Positions 48,537-60,030 of a stretch of 64,000 nucleotides of DNA are shown here, piece by piece. The first letter of the stretch is position 1, and every line of letters starts with the position of its first letter. The position numbers and the translations under genes are program-made. Under the pieces are notes generated by a model that saw nothing but the letters and a program-made list of their open reading frames with translations, did no database searches and was not told the DNA's origin. The DNA lies in the NCBI GenBank assembly GCA_000507305.1, contig DF239048.1, forward strand, positions 199,057-263,056, given 5' to 3'. Source of the stretch: Breviolum minutum Mf 1.05b.01. Lineage: Eukaryota > Sar > Dinophyceae > Suessiales > Symbiodiniaceae.

Positions 48537-48860
48537 CTATTTTGGTCGCTTTTGTTTTGTCCTGTTGTTACCAGGAGGCCTGTCAATTGCGTGGATTTGC
48601 CCCAAGCTCCCCCACCTCTTCTTTCCATCTGTCCTGGGAATGTCAAACACTGCCGCAGAACTCACCAGGCTTGCCACATCCATTCGGGTGTAAGATGACA
48701 TGAGTCTCGCACCAACCCAAATGACTAGATTGGCTAGGGATGGTGACTTGACTAGTGAGTATGATTTTGCTATGGTACCCGTCCAACTCTGCACGGATGC
48801 CATTATAAAACACGCATTATCATTGACTTGCTCCAATTGTCCAATGCATTTGCGCCACAC
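48537..48860 (-). CDS. Coding exon, basic protein
   Basis: A 107-codon minus-strand frame ending TAG at 48537. The 3' two-thirds has strong coding character (SSYTRMDVASLVSSAAVFDI, then a Lys/Arg-rich end). The 5' boundary is unclear. Confidence 0.45.
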   Translation of the reverse strand: MWRKCIGQLEQVNDNACFIMASVQSWTGTIAKSYSLVKSPSLANLVIWVGARLMSSYTRMDVASLVSSAAVFDIPRTDGKKRWGSLGQIHAIDRPPGNNRTKQKRPK

Positions 48861-48878
48861 CCTATTCCTATGCCAAAA

Positions 48879-49142
48879 TCAGGTGCTACTCCACAACAAA
48901 CAGCATTCCCATGGCGCATACCAAGTCCTTTGGTGGTTGATCTGGCTCTGGAACAGGACCAGAACGACCTGTTTTGCCGATACAAGTGCGGCAATACCAT
49001 CTACTGATGTCCAGTCTTGAAGCAAAAAAAGACTTGGTGGAAGCAATCGCTGCATTACTCTACGATTTGTCAATTTGGCACTCCTGGTGTATGCTGGTTT
49101 TTGGAAGTCAAGTGTGCAATTGGCTTCAACATGTTTTGCCAC
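48879..49142 (-). CDS. Coding exon, unknown
   Basis: Minus-strand frame with a well-formed segment DGIAALVSAKQVVLVLFQSQ in its 3' half and MAKHVEANCTLDFQKPAYTR at its start. Probably an upstream exon of the gene ending at 48537. Confidence 0.4.
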   Translation of the reverse strand: MAKHVEANCTLDFQKPAYTRSAKLTNRRVMQRLLPPSLFLLQDWTSVDGIAALVSAKQVVLVLFQSQINHQRTWYAPWECCLLWSST

Positions 49143-49304
49143 ACGGCATCTCCCTGAAGCCAGTCACAGGCCACCTCGACGTTCTCGCGCTGGCCGTGCT
49201 CGCGGCTGTCTTCGGCCGCGATCCAGGCCTCAAACCATCGTAGTTAGATGCAGAAATCTGTGCAAGAAATCATGAAGACGAAGACGAAGAAAATGGGTCA
49301 TAAG

Positions 49305-49315
49305 TCATGATGATG

Positions 49316-49365
<50 letters not shown>

Positions 49366-49530
49366 AACGAAGAAGAAGAAGAAGAAGAACAAGAAGAAGA
49401 AGAAGAAGAAGAAGAAGAACCTGAAGAAGAAGAAGAAGAACCTGATGATGGTGGTGGTTGATGATTATCACCATGATGACGAAGAGAATGATGATGAGGA
49501 GGATGAGGATGAGGAGGATGATAACACTGA
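49305..49530. repeat. GAT and GAA trinucleotide tracts
   Basis: A (GAT)n run followed by (GAA)n and imperfect GAT units, with low-complexity frames in several readings. Confidence 0.95.
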
Positions 49531-50060
49531 CAATGATGACAATGACCCTCATGACGATGTCGATTGCACTGAGGGTGACCATGGCCAGGAAGGTACTAGT
49601 CAGATTAAGATTGTGCCGGTGCCTCGAACTTCTTGAGTTTTATAAGTCCAAGCATCATGGAGTCGGATTTGTCCATTGCCAGTTCGATCTATGAGATGGA
49701 AAACCACATGGCATATGAAGTGCATGTGGAAACACATGTTTGGACTTATGACTGTATCAAAACAGCCGACCTACCAGTAATTACAAACGGATCCTGCTTG
49801 CTGATTGTCGTTTTGCCTTTGGCCTCTTGGCCTCTTGGCATCCACACTGTTCTTTGCTGAGTTTAGGATATAGCCGGTGGGATTCTGTATCTCCTTGGCC
49901 TGGAAAAGGTTGGAAAGGCAAAGAAGTCTTCACATTATGAGGCTACTAGGTCTGTCCGCAGGTGTCCAGGGGTGGCCTTCTTCTCCAAATTCTGCAAGAT
50001 CATCATGGCCTGCGACGGCTAAATGTTGCTCGATGGGTTTTCTGAAATTGTTTTCTTGCT

Positions 50061-50246
50061 ATGAAAAAGCAAAAAGGATATGGGTGTGACATGGTGCGAC
50101 TCAGAGACTACTTCACAGAAATGCCTTCTGCAAAAGACTGGATTGGAATGCCACCCCGGCTTCCCTATCTTCATGCCACACAAAAACCGGCAAGCAGCCC
50201 TCTGCCTCATCGTCCCCAGTCCTTTGCAACACGTCCTTCAAATTGA
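50061..50246 (+). CDS. Plus-strand candidate ORF, 61 codons
   Basis: Coding-like plus-strand frame whose second Met starts MVRLRDYFTEMPSAKDWIGM, continuing into a Pro/His/Ser-rich tail. Opposite strand to its neighbours; unverified. Confidence 0.3.
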   Translation: MKKQKGYGCDMVRLRDYFTEMPSAKDWIGMPPRLPYLHATQKPASSPLPHRPQSFATRPSN

Positions 50247-50717
50247 AAATCGTCTGCTGGCCGTTTGCTCTTGAAATTAATTGTATTAGCCTGATAGTCT
50301 CGTTTCACAGGCTGGGTCAGAAGAAACAATGTCATTCAAACCCTTCAAATGCTCCACTCCCTCTCAAAACTCTATGTTCTAAAAAGTACAAAAAAACAGT
50401 TGAAAGATCATGGAGAGAGAGAGAGAGAGGAGGGAGATATTGAAGCATGATCAGCAGCCCCTCCAGTTGAGTACCTTAGAAGCCAGGACTAAAGACTATA
50501 GACTATGGTAAAGATATCTATACTACGGCTATAGATCTATAAGATTCTGCATTCCTCACCCATAAAAAGGCAAAACGGTGCAAGGTTTATTCAATTTTTC
50601 TAAATTGAGTCCACACTTCTGGCAGCAAACTCTTTCAACCGAAACTCTCCAATTAGCGGCCTTCACCTCTATGAACCTGATTTCATCTTGCAAGTTGCCC
50701 TGGCCAAAGGTCACAAA

Positions 50718-50992
50718 TCAAGTCAAAACAACAAGCATCAGCTGACAAGTCTCAAGGCAAATATCTTCCCATCTTGCCATGTGAGGAGTCTTTGGGATCC
50801 AGCTCTTGGACAACAAGACAAAGGGTAAAGGTAGGAGAACACAAAAAAATATGAATTTAGGGTTGGGGTTTGGGCTCCTTGATGGATCTTTTGTGTGTGC
50901 TGTTTCGCATATCCATGCGTCTCTGGTCTTATCCATTCTTTTCCATTCATTTTGAGTGTTATGTGGTTCAGTTCAACCACCCACTCGCACAA
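50718..50992 (-). CDS. Candidate exons, unknown
   Basis: Two overlapping minus-strand frames: a 5' one (LNHITLKMNGKEWIRPETHG) and a 3' one ending TGA at 50718 (MARWEDICLETCQLMLVVLT). A short intron between them is likely but was not fixed. Confidence 0.4.
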
Positions 50993-51132
50993 GTAAGCAT
51001 GCCACTAGTAGCATGGCTGTTGAGCCATCCTATCTTTCTCGAGAGCTTTGAGGATACTGCATTCCTGGACCAATGCAGCAACACCCGGAGGCTTTTCCAA
51101 CTTGGAAACCGATGAAAAACGAAGCACATATG

Positions 51133-51384
51133 TCATGACATGAATTGTGGACCAATTCTGCATTGTACATCCTCGCATCCAGCACCAAAGAACAGTCTTC
51201 TCCAGGAGTCAGCCATCATATCTAGATTTTCTGGCAACTCACAACTTCTCCTCTTCGCAAATCCACCAGTTTGCCTCTGAACCAGTGCAGCAAAAAATGA
51301 CTGACACATCAGGCGGGTCGAGGATTTCAAAATCAATCTAAAAAGCGCTGATATACAAGTAGCAGCTTGTCCGCTTTCCATCAT
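51133..51384 (-). CDS. Terminal coding exon, unknown
   Basis: Strongly coding minus-strand frame to TGA at 51133. Includes a hydrophobic-basic helix (ISALFRLILKSSTRLMCQSF) and an acidic Cys-containing end (DSWRRLFFGAGCEDVQCRIG). Confidence 0.5.
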   Translation of the reverse strand: MMESGQAATCISALFRLILKSSTRLMCQSFFAALVQRQTGGFAKRRSCELPENLDMMADSWRRLFFGAGCEDVQCRIGPQFMS

Positions 51385-52665
51385 GAATCATTGTGATTCA
51401 TTCCACCTTTGGCCTTTTTTCAAGTCTTGAGTCAAACAGTTTAGCATTTTCCAGTTCCCCACTCGGAATTTGCTTTGGCGAGATAAATTTGGGCATCCAG
51501 CGGAACCTATCCCATCTTGCTCTCAATGGTTTCATTACCTAGTAGCAGTGATATCCAATCTCATTTCTCCTATTCTTACTTTAGCACAAGCTTCTATTCT
51601 AGCTAAAATGCAGATTGACACTTCCATATCAGTCCTAATGTGACATGCGTGGCTGCCCTCTGACCAACTCTCACTGAAATGCCTGACACGACGACGTTCT
51701 GGTGGCATCGTGCGAAGTTTGCCCCCCCGCCCAACCGAGCTACAGCAGCTGCGAGCGACGAGAATTTCATGTGGAAGTCACTGGATCAATATGGATATTA
51801 GATCAATTGAAAATTACAGTATCAGTATTGAATATGATGACATCTTGTGGAAGTTTTTCGAAGTCTAGTGTTCTTTGCACCCAACTTTTTGAGTGCAGGT
51901 AATCCGATCAATCTGGACTTCTGTGGGTTGCTGCGACTGCATGGTTTGTGCCAGCACTCCTGGTGTAGCACATGTTTAGGGAAAATTCTTGATGTACATC
52001 ATGTTTGCCTTTTTTCCAGATTGATCAACTGGCTCACTCGCTCACTTTGCGATATACTGGCATATGTCTGTGTTGTAACCAATCAAACCTTGCTGTATTG
52101 TGCCGCCTATGATTCGGCATAAAGCCGCTCTGTCTCTCTCTCTATGTATGCATTCAAGAAATATGCACCTATACTATAACGGCATTTTTTTCAGATATAA
52201 AACACAACTCCTACACTAGTACTGCACACAGCTTAACATCTATATCCTCAGCCTGACTCTCACCACCTTTTTTTGGTGTGGATGTCCCAAACACATCTAA
52301 AGGCTATAACTCTTCAATCATTTTTTTTCTCCCGCGCATATCAACTTTCCGTTGCAGCGAGCCGCATTTGACCTCTACTCAATGCTTGAGCTCCTCACGC
52401 ACCCCTTTGACGCGAGAAGTCTTGTGTCAGACCTGCGCTGGGTGCCTTCACACCTTGGGCATCCTGCAATCTTCAGAGAAGTATCAACCATTTGACCATG
52501 TGACTCCGAGAAAACATCGTTGCCAAAAACTCAAAAACTCAAAACTGAGATAATTGGACCATCCCAATGTGCTAATTCTTTTCTTGAAGCCGTGGGTATA
52601 AAAGGAATCTGGTCCAAAGGAACCTGAATTTGACATTCCCATGCTTGGAAAGTAGAGATATGCGG

Positions 52666-52851
52666 TTAAGGTACACTATCGTACACTGCACTACGGTAGG
52701 TCATTGCCTTTGAAAGGGAGCCCTCATTTTCGCGCGTGTGGTTTCCATCAACTCCATCGACTTCACGGCGAAGTGAAGTTTCAAATCTGCCGAGTTCTGA
52801 TAGGCAAACATTGTACTGCACTGTTCGTTGGCACAAAAATGCGGTGGCCAC
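52666..52851 (-). CDS. Terminal coding exon, unknown
   Basis: Minus-strand frame of 61 codons to TAA/TAG at 52666: VCLSELGRFETSLRREVDGV, then an Asn/Glu/Ser-rich tail. Partners unplaced. Confidence 0.4.
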   Translation of the reverse strand: MATAFLCQRTVQYNVCLSELGRFETSLRREVDGVDGNHTRENEGSLSKAMTYRSAVYDSVP

Positions 52852-52897
52852 CCCGATAGTATGGTTATGTCTTTTCCAGCGAATCAGGAATGAACAT

Positions 52898-53115
52898 AAT
52901 GATGGTGATGATGGCGATGATGGCGATGATGGCGATGATGGTGATAATGGTGATGGTGATGATGGTGATGGTGATGATGGTGATGATGATGATGATGATG
53001 ATGATGAGGATGAGGATAACGATGACGATGATGATGATGGTGATGGTGATGATGATGGTGATGATGATGGCGATGATGCTGGTGATGATGATGATGTTCA
53101 TGATGATGATTGCAA
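52898..53115. repeat. GAT/GGT/GGC trinucleotide tract
   Basis: Imperfect GATGGTGAT-type repeat about 220 bp long; open in several frames but not a gene. Confidence 0.95.
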
Positions 53116-54110
53116 TTGTCTGCAATGAATCCTCACATGCCCTCACTAGACTTATACATGTAGACATGTCCACGATTGATAGAATCCAACACATGCAGAT
53201 CCAATTGGGCTTCAAGTAACCTCTTTCAAATTGGACTTGTCCCTTGCCGGCTTTTGAAACTCCTTGACTGCTACTCCTAACCATTGTGGTTGCCACGGTT
53301 AGCCAGACAACACAGTCACCTGAGATTAATGGTTGAAGGTAATGGGACTTTGGGAAAGACATGGTTTTACAGCAATTACAATCACTAAACATAGTCAAGA
53401 GTCAACTACATGTTCACAATGTGACGTGACCATTGTATCCCGTGTTGCCAAAAGACATCTTCTGTTCGAAATGGTGCATAGTTTATAATGTCACAACAAT
53501 GATGATCATATGATATACGGTATACGTATAATAATATACCATGAAAACTCTTTGTATATATATATATATATGCATTATACATTGTCAAATGCACGACTTT
53601 CATCCTGACTGCCCAAGCCTTGAACAGCACATTGTGGCGTGTCAATACCTCAAGTTTTGCCAATGTTCATCAAACTTGATGAGATGCAACATGAAACACA
53701 ATGACGGGAAGGTGTAGAATGGATGCAACCATTTATATAAATCTCTGACTGACATGCAAGCTCAACCGGGCGGGTGCCGAACAAGATTGCGAAGCATTGC
53801 AAAATCATCTTCGTATAAAATAATAAGATAGGTAAGATAAAATACATACAGCATATACATATTTGTTGTCGCTTCTTTCCGCCGGGACAAACAGTCTGCT
53901 GTCTGTTGTGATGCTATTCGCTTTAAAGTAAATAACACATGACCAAACAGTTTAACTGACTATTGAATCAATACATACCTAATTCTAAATGTAATACACC
54001 AGTTATTTCCAGAAACAACTCTCCTTGATGGATGGACCTATTGGCTCAGCAAGTTTCTGGGCTGAGAACCGCCGAAATTCCCCCACAATTTTGATCCAAT
54101 CCCGCAATAA

Positions 54111-54238
54111 CTATTGCCATCCCAGCAACATCCTGGCTCTTTTGGCAGCAGGGTCCATATCCCCCATCATACCAGCCATCATGGGACTTCCCATGGCACC
54201 CATCATTGGGTTGCTCATCATTGGGTTGCCCATCATAC
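54111..54238 (-). CDS. Terminal exon, Met/Gly/Pro-rich repeat tail
   Basis: After a GCCGAG acceptor, 41 codons plus TAG encode tandem Met-rich units (MMGNPMMSNPMMGAMGSPMM) and a basic end (DPAAKRARMLLGWQ). An upstream segment at about 54310-54400 (ATG, SPNCHFAWLIRTLRGDDVSD) is also coding-like and may be its first exon. Met/Gly/Pro tails occur in RNA-binding and targeting proteins; this is only an analogy. A second frame through the repeat is Asp/Gly/Pro-rich and cannot be excluded. Confidence 0.45.
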
Positions 54239-55865
54239 CTCGGCCAAAAGCCCAGAACCTGAAGGACCAACGTCGGGTACTGATAAAGGTATCAGGGTGG
54301 TATGTTGTTTCCATTCATATCCATAACATCTTGATAATCTGATACATCATCTCCACGAAGAGTACGAATCAGCCAGGCAAAGTGGCAATTGGGGGAGCCC
54401 ATGGATATGGCAGCAGGCTGTCAGCAGTCATTGCGAAGTTACGTTCATTTTGGGCTCCGCCCTCCACACCAGCTACTATAGTACAACCATCTGACTGCAG
54501 GGAAAATCTTCACGAGATGCCTATCACCTCTGGACCCAAAATCCGTACACATTTCACACTTGGCGAGTTGCCCATCTCACCCAGAACGGTGCTGGCAGCC
54601 TGTTGCGTTGAGGAAGGGCATGGACTTTCCGTTCCAGTCGGGCTTTGGCGTCATGGCGCGATTGCAGAATATATAACTATATATGATACACAACGATCCT
54701 GTTACGTAGCTTCTCGTGTACAAAAGGGCCACCGCTCATGAAGGGCATCTTTCTCAGCCATTCTCGCTCACCAACTGAACATCCAGGGACGTTCGGCAAG
54801 TGATAATCGATATGATAATCGCATTGAGACAGTGATGCCGGTGTTGGCCAGAAACCCTGCCAAGTAAAGGAGGTCTCAAAACATCGCAGGACATACCCAT
54901 ACGGATACGTCGTATCTTTTTGCAATCATCAAATTTGCATTATAACACTAAGAAACGACATAGCGGTTCAGAACTTGTTCCTCCAAGAGTTTCTTGGCGA
55001 ACGCCGCACCGTTGCCTGGAGGTCTTTCGCTTGGAGTTTGCTATTTCGAAGAACCGCCATGAAGGCAACCTTGCAGCTGGAAAATGCTGACGGGGATTAG
55101 GTTCCCCACCCTTTTTGTTGGCGATGCTTCACCTTTTAAACAAAAAATGGATTGAAGTTAGTGAACTTAATGGTATAAAAATATGAGTGAACTGGTTATG
55201 GTTTCTAATTAGGCGTGCTTTTTTAATAAGAATTATTATAAGAATTTTTGAGTGATTCTTTTGGTTGTCAGCTGCCAGAGTTGGAGACTTTGGGGAATTT
55301 CGCCTAACGAGTCGGGAAAGTTGCTAACATTTAATGATTATATGATTGGATTATCCTCAAATCCTCGAACCCCAAACCGCCACGCATGACACAAACGCCT
55401 CGTCACCGGCTTCGAAGTTTCCTTTGTTCTTCGAATGGAGAAAAACATCTCCTTGATACCCCTGCAAGCGATAGTGGACAGCCTTTTTAGGATTGATCTC
55501 AACACTCCCACACGGCCAGAGAGATCATGTCAATCATGTGCATTTCTACTCTGCAAGTAGTTCTCAAAAAAAAAAAAGCTGTCAAAAGAAGAATCCTCCC
55601 TCAATGCACCCTCTATCATTATGAAATATTACACGGCTATATATAAGTGTAGTTTGTTTGGTTGAAGAAATTCAGCGTCTGTCTTGCAAATGTTCTCCAG
55701 CGCAAATCAGCCAACCTCCATCAATCTCGATTCTTCCATCAGTGCATGTAGGAAAATTGATCGAAAGGAACCTGATTCCTAACTCCCTCATCCTTTCATA
55801 TCCTTTAATCCTTTCACCCCGCCTGGAGGTTCAAGGCCTCGCAAACAATGAAACCAAATCCCTTC

Positions 55866-56300
55866 TCATGATTGTAGTTTTTGATTTTCCCAACCTGGCC
55901 GGGTGTGCAGAAAATCGGGAGAATCAGCATGCAAGTTTTGCGTTTTCCATCGTCTTCCAAGCAGTTCAAAATAGTTCGAAAGTTTGGCTAGACAAGTGTG
56001 CATGTCTTTTTGAAATTCAGCATGCCTACTGGGTTGAATTGATGTATTTGAGACCTTTCGCGTGCAAGATATGAATATTGAAATATATTGAAATAATACG
56101 GAACAAATCCCAATCAGGTGAGCTAATTCTGGAGTTGTATCAGCAATGGAGGCCCTGCACGGGTCATGGCTGAGCCCCCCAGCGAAAACTCCGAGTTCCT
56201 GCTCCTCCCCACTGCCGGTGGGCACTGGTGCAAAGCCTGCAGTGTTTAGGAGCTGCCGTTGGGGGACCGTGGACCCTACTGTTTTGCTGCGTTTCCCCAT
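55866..56300 (-). CDS. 144-codon gene with leader acceptor at its start
   Basis: ATG at 56300; the sequence before it ends TAATTTTCAG four bases upstream, an excellent trans-splice acceptor. The frame runs 144 codons to TGA at 55866. The N-terminus is basic then Gln/Gly-rich (MGKRSKTVGSTVPQRQLLNT; PVPTGSGEEQELGVFAGG). The C-terminal third is helical (RHAEFQKDMHTCLAKLSNYF). The middle may contain an in-frame intron (GTTCCG donor near 56105). No family recognised. Confidence 0.55.
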   Translation of the reverse strand: MGKRSKTVGSTVPQRQLLNTAGFAPVPTGSGEEQELGVFAGGLSHDPCRASIADTTPELAHLIGICSVLFQYISIFISCTRKVSNTSIQPSRHAEFQKDMHTCLAKLSNYFELLGRRWKTQNLHADSPDFLHTRPGWENQKLQS

Positions 56301-56501
56301 CAGCCTGAAAATTAGACTTTAGCTATTTATCTTACAAACATATGCGAGCATTGCTAGTATCTCATACACACTACAACGACGATGTCTGTCATTGTTCATG
56401 ATCATTTTGACTTCATGCTGGATGGTGTGTATTGATTGCTATCTTTTGTCCGGGCGGTTTGCCCGACTTTTGACTGGCACTGAAGTTCTGATAGATTTAT
56501 C

Positions 56502-56723
56502 CTAAAATCTATAGAAAAAAGGAAAGCGTTTTCGCCGGATGGATGGCCGACCCAAATATAGGAGCTTCAGAGAAACATGCGTACAAACGCTTCCGGGGCA
56601 ACTGCCATGTTTCCATATTCCATATTTTGCATGTTGTTTGGGATCACGGCTGCCCAGCTGGTAAATTTGTTGGCCAGATGTTACGTTTTCAGTCTCAGCT
56701 CCGCCTGTCTGTGGACCAACCAT
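56502..56723 (-). CDS. Candidate small gene or exon, 73 aa
   Basis: ATG at 56723 to TAG at 56502; coding-like (MVGPQTGGAETENVTSGQQI; a basic Arg/Lys-rich end). Confidence 0.4.
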   Translation of the reverse strand: MVGPQTGGAETENVTSGQQIYQLGSRDPKQHAKYGIWKHGSCPGSVCTHVSLKLLYLGRPSIRRKRFPFFYRF

Positions 56724-56809
56724 GCCCGTGGCATCCTTGGATACTCATGAAGAGTCAAAGCAAACGCGATCAGCTGTTTCTGAGAATGAATTCTGAAAGT
56801 CCAACAATT

Positions 56810-57174
56810 TCAGACGATTTCAACATATTTCATGATATTTGGAGTCTCAATCGTATGGTCGCCATGAAGTACAACAACTAATTCTTCTTTAGATTGATGG
56901 AGCAAACCGTTGGATGGCATTGGTGTCCCGGTGTCCATGGTACTAGGCCCACAGGCCTGCAGTTCTCGCCCCTGAAGTCTGCCATTGTGCAAATAGGCTT
57001 GGAACTTAACCTCTTGTCCCACCTGGTTTCACGGCAATTTCTTCCCGTGAAATCGAAACACTTCCCCTGCGTCTTGACGAAGTGTAACCGTGTTTCACCC
57101 CGCCTTGAAGTCACCAATGTGCCGGCTGTGCAAGTAAACCTGCGGCACGAAAACGCCAGTGCCACCATTACCAT
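56810..57174 (-). CDS. Coding exons, unknown
   Basis: Two overlapping minus-strand frames (56878-57174 and 56810-57022) both have coding character, so an intron junction is likely near 57000. One includes SKPICTMADFRGENCRPVGL, the other HQSKEELVVVLHGDHTIETP. A plus-strand frame of 131 codons is open over the same stretch. Confidence 0.4.
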
Positions 57175-58386
57175 GTGCTTATATGGTATACTTGAGAATA
57201 TTCGCGCAACATATCACACTTCGATCTATATCATTATTTTACGTAGATGGTTTTTTTCGGGATCAGTTTGGATGATTTTTATGACTTAAGGAAACATGCA
57301 GACGAAAAATCCTTGCATTTTCAAGGCTTCCCAGGTTCCAACATGCTGAGCCAATGACATCGCCATCGTGTTGACTTTTCAGTGCATCGCAAACTATAAA
57401 CCTGGCCGCCCAGGTCGGGAAGATAGATCATCGGTTGGGAAGGCAAATCTGCTAACATACATCATATACATACTCAAAGAACGGGACCATAAATTGATGC
57501 CTTGAGATGAATTTTGAGAAAACCCATCCTAGTGATTTTACTTTGCAAGCCTTTTTGAAAGAAGAAACTCATTTTTGGATATTTTGGGTGGCCAACAGGT
57601 GAAGTTTGTGTGGAATTCATATATCAATTTCACTAAAATTCGGCTGCTCATCATGGTGACATTGCAGCACCCATGTCCAGGTTTGGCTGTGCTGAGTGCC
57701 AAGCCCAAATCCTTTCTCCGGATTGTAGCTCCTTGGTTAGGAAAGCAACCCCCAAACCTGCAAACAGTCCATGACCCTTTTCAATAGCACCATAATATTG
57801 CACCGTCACAATACACTTGGAAACAAAAGGCATGAATCATAGAATCATTCTTAAACCATCTTAAACCTAAAAAGGGAAGTTATATATCTGAGATCATTTC
57901 ATGATTCGCAGATCCAACCACAAAATGTATCAATGCGGAGTTCCTGCAAAGCATTCCCACCATTGCCGCCAAAAGACTTCACGATGCCATAAAACTCGCC
58001 CAGGACTTCTTGATCTGAGCATGCAAAGTCGGCTGCAGGGCCCTTCCACTCAACGAAAGAAAGCTGAAGTATATATAATCATTTTTATAATCTATCACAT
58101 TGACATTAGTTGAAATTGTTTACATGTTACATATATACATTTGTGCGCTCAATCCATTCCACAACAGTCTGGTAGGATCAAATTGCAAGGTAAGGGACCT
58201 TCTAGTTCGATTGTTTACTTCTATATTTCATATTGATAAGGCATCCAAACAGTTCTCCAATCTGCTGCACCTTCAACTTCCAAATCAACATCATTCAACA
58301 TCAAGAAATCCAGCAAGAAATGTGAAGAATCCTTTCTCCATTACTATATTTACGATGTGGGAGGTGTTTGGCGTTTGCCTTACTAT

Positions 58387-58504
58387 TCATCTAGCCACCA
58401 AGCCGCCGCCAACAAACCACGAGATGTCGCCAAGTCTCTCAAGGGTGAAGCATGTTTCCCTTGAAGACCCATGCCTCAGCAAATATCCCAAGTTTCCAAT
58501 CCAT
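58387..58504 (-). CDS. Terminal coding exon, unknown
   Basis: After a GTGCAG acceptor, 38 codons plus TGA encode IGNLGYLLRHGSSRETCFTL and a Trp/Gly/Val-rich end. It lies antisense to a 223-codon plus-strand frame, which I reject. Confidence 0.45.
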
Positions 58505-58849
58505 CTGCACCGCTGTTTTCGGATTCAAAGACCCCTCCTGTTTCACAGAACGCAGAAACATGCAGCTGTCAGAAGCTCACCACTGAAAAACATCACTATA
58601 ACGCAACATAACGCAACCATGCAAATGGGGCACACACAAATGCACCCGCCTTTACTTTCCTTTTTTTTTCTCCAGGTTTCGGTGAGATACAGTCCAGTCA
58701 TGGTGTTAATTCAATCCATTCTCGCTATTATATGGAGCTCAGCCCCGGAACTCTACTTGCATTCTTCGTAGGCAAGATCTTGGATCCTCCAAGGAACCAT
58801 TCATATGACAGAGTGCTGAGTCAGGATGTTCTTCAAATTTGTCCATAAC

Positions 58850-58972
58850 TCATTTCGCCCTCTGGGGACTTGCCTCCTCTGTCTCCATCGCTTCTTCCTC
58901 TGTTTTGCTCTGATCCACTTTGTTGATGACCGTGCCAGTCACCAGGAATAGAGCTCCGACATACTCGATCAT
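58850..58972 (-). CDS. Terminal exon, single membrane helix and acidic tail
   Basis: Forty codons plus TGA from an in-frame Met: MIEYVGALFLVTGTVINKVD, then a Glu-rich tail (SKTEEEAMETEEASPQRAK). Could be the C-terminus of a larger membrane protein or a micropeptide; the frame is entered after an AG a few bases upstream. Confidence 0.45.
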   Translation of the reverse strand: MIEYVGALFLVTGTVINKVDQSKTEEEAMETEEASPQRAK

Positions 58973-60030
58973 GGTAGTTTCTTCTCCCAGCCTTGTTCTT
59001 TTTCAAAGGGTCGGGAAAAGATGTGGGGGCCAAGGATCACAAGAAATGCCGATCCATTTTCTCGCCTTTTTGATGAAACCCTTTTCGTTCTTTGTTTCTT
59101 TTGTTCTCATTAAATTCTTGGTGTTGCTTTTTTCAAACTTTCATAGGAAATTCCGTCTTTTTCTGCAATTCCCGTGCATTCTTGCATGTTTCCTTAGTTA
59201 GTATATGTGTATCTATAGCTATGAGAGCCTTTTTTTGCAAATGTCTTTTGATCGAGTTTTAACCGCTTTTCTTGATTGATCGATGGCGTATGTTGCATTT
59301 CTTCCTTCCATTTCTTCCTTTCATGTTTTCGCGGCCTCCATTCATTTTCCCATCGCTTATTTGGGTATCATCTTCCTAGGCACGGCATTCAAAGTCTTCA
59401 TCGTCTTGTGGTTGTGGAGTTGCTGCACTTTGAACATCTAAAGCTGGAGAGGTGTTGGCCTCTTGTTCTTTTTCGGTGCTCCTGCTATTCAAGTTTGTTT
59501 CTCCTCGATTTTCTGCCTTTTGATTGCGCAGTCTACTAGAGAGTGTTCTACCTCAGCATGGCCCAAGATAGACTCCTAAGGCTCTGTCACGGCGTTAGTA
59601 AGGCCCTCAGGATGCAATGAACTGCTTGTTTTTGTGGGAGGAAATTTATATGGAAAGCCACCAATCATTTGAAAAAAAAGTTCAACAACCCCCTCCATAA
59701 TTACAATAATTATTATATCATACAATCAGGCCATGATTACCGGCTAATCTCCGGGCTCCCCTCAGAGTGATCCTCAGAATTGCACATCCCCCCTTGCATG
59801 ACACCACTGACCATACAAACGACTTCTCCCTCTTTTTGTCTCATTTTGCGTGCCTTCTTCAATCTAATCCGTCACCGATAGTGTCCCAAAATCTTAAGAG
59901 TATTCACCAACCTTCTACATGCAACCGAAATCCCAAAAACTTTCCCCCGGTTTTTTTGAGTTCCCTGACATGGCGATGGAGATGGCAATGATCGAAACCA
60001 AATGGAGATTGCCCAAAATCTGCTGCATCA

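Noticed and set aside
52736-53128. 130-codon Asp/Gly-rich plus frame and 177-codon Ile-rich minus frame
   Set aside because: Both are readings of the same GAT/GGT repeat.
58100-58771. 223-codon plus-strand frame
   Set aside because: Low coding character (His/Ser/Pro/Thr scatter) and antisense to a good minus-strand terminal exon at 58387-58504.
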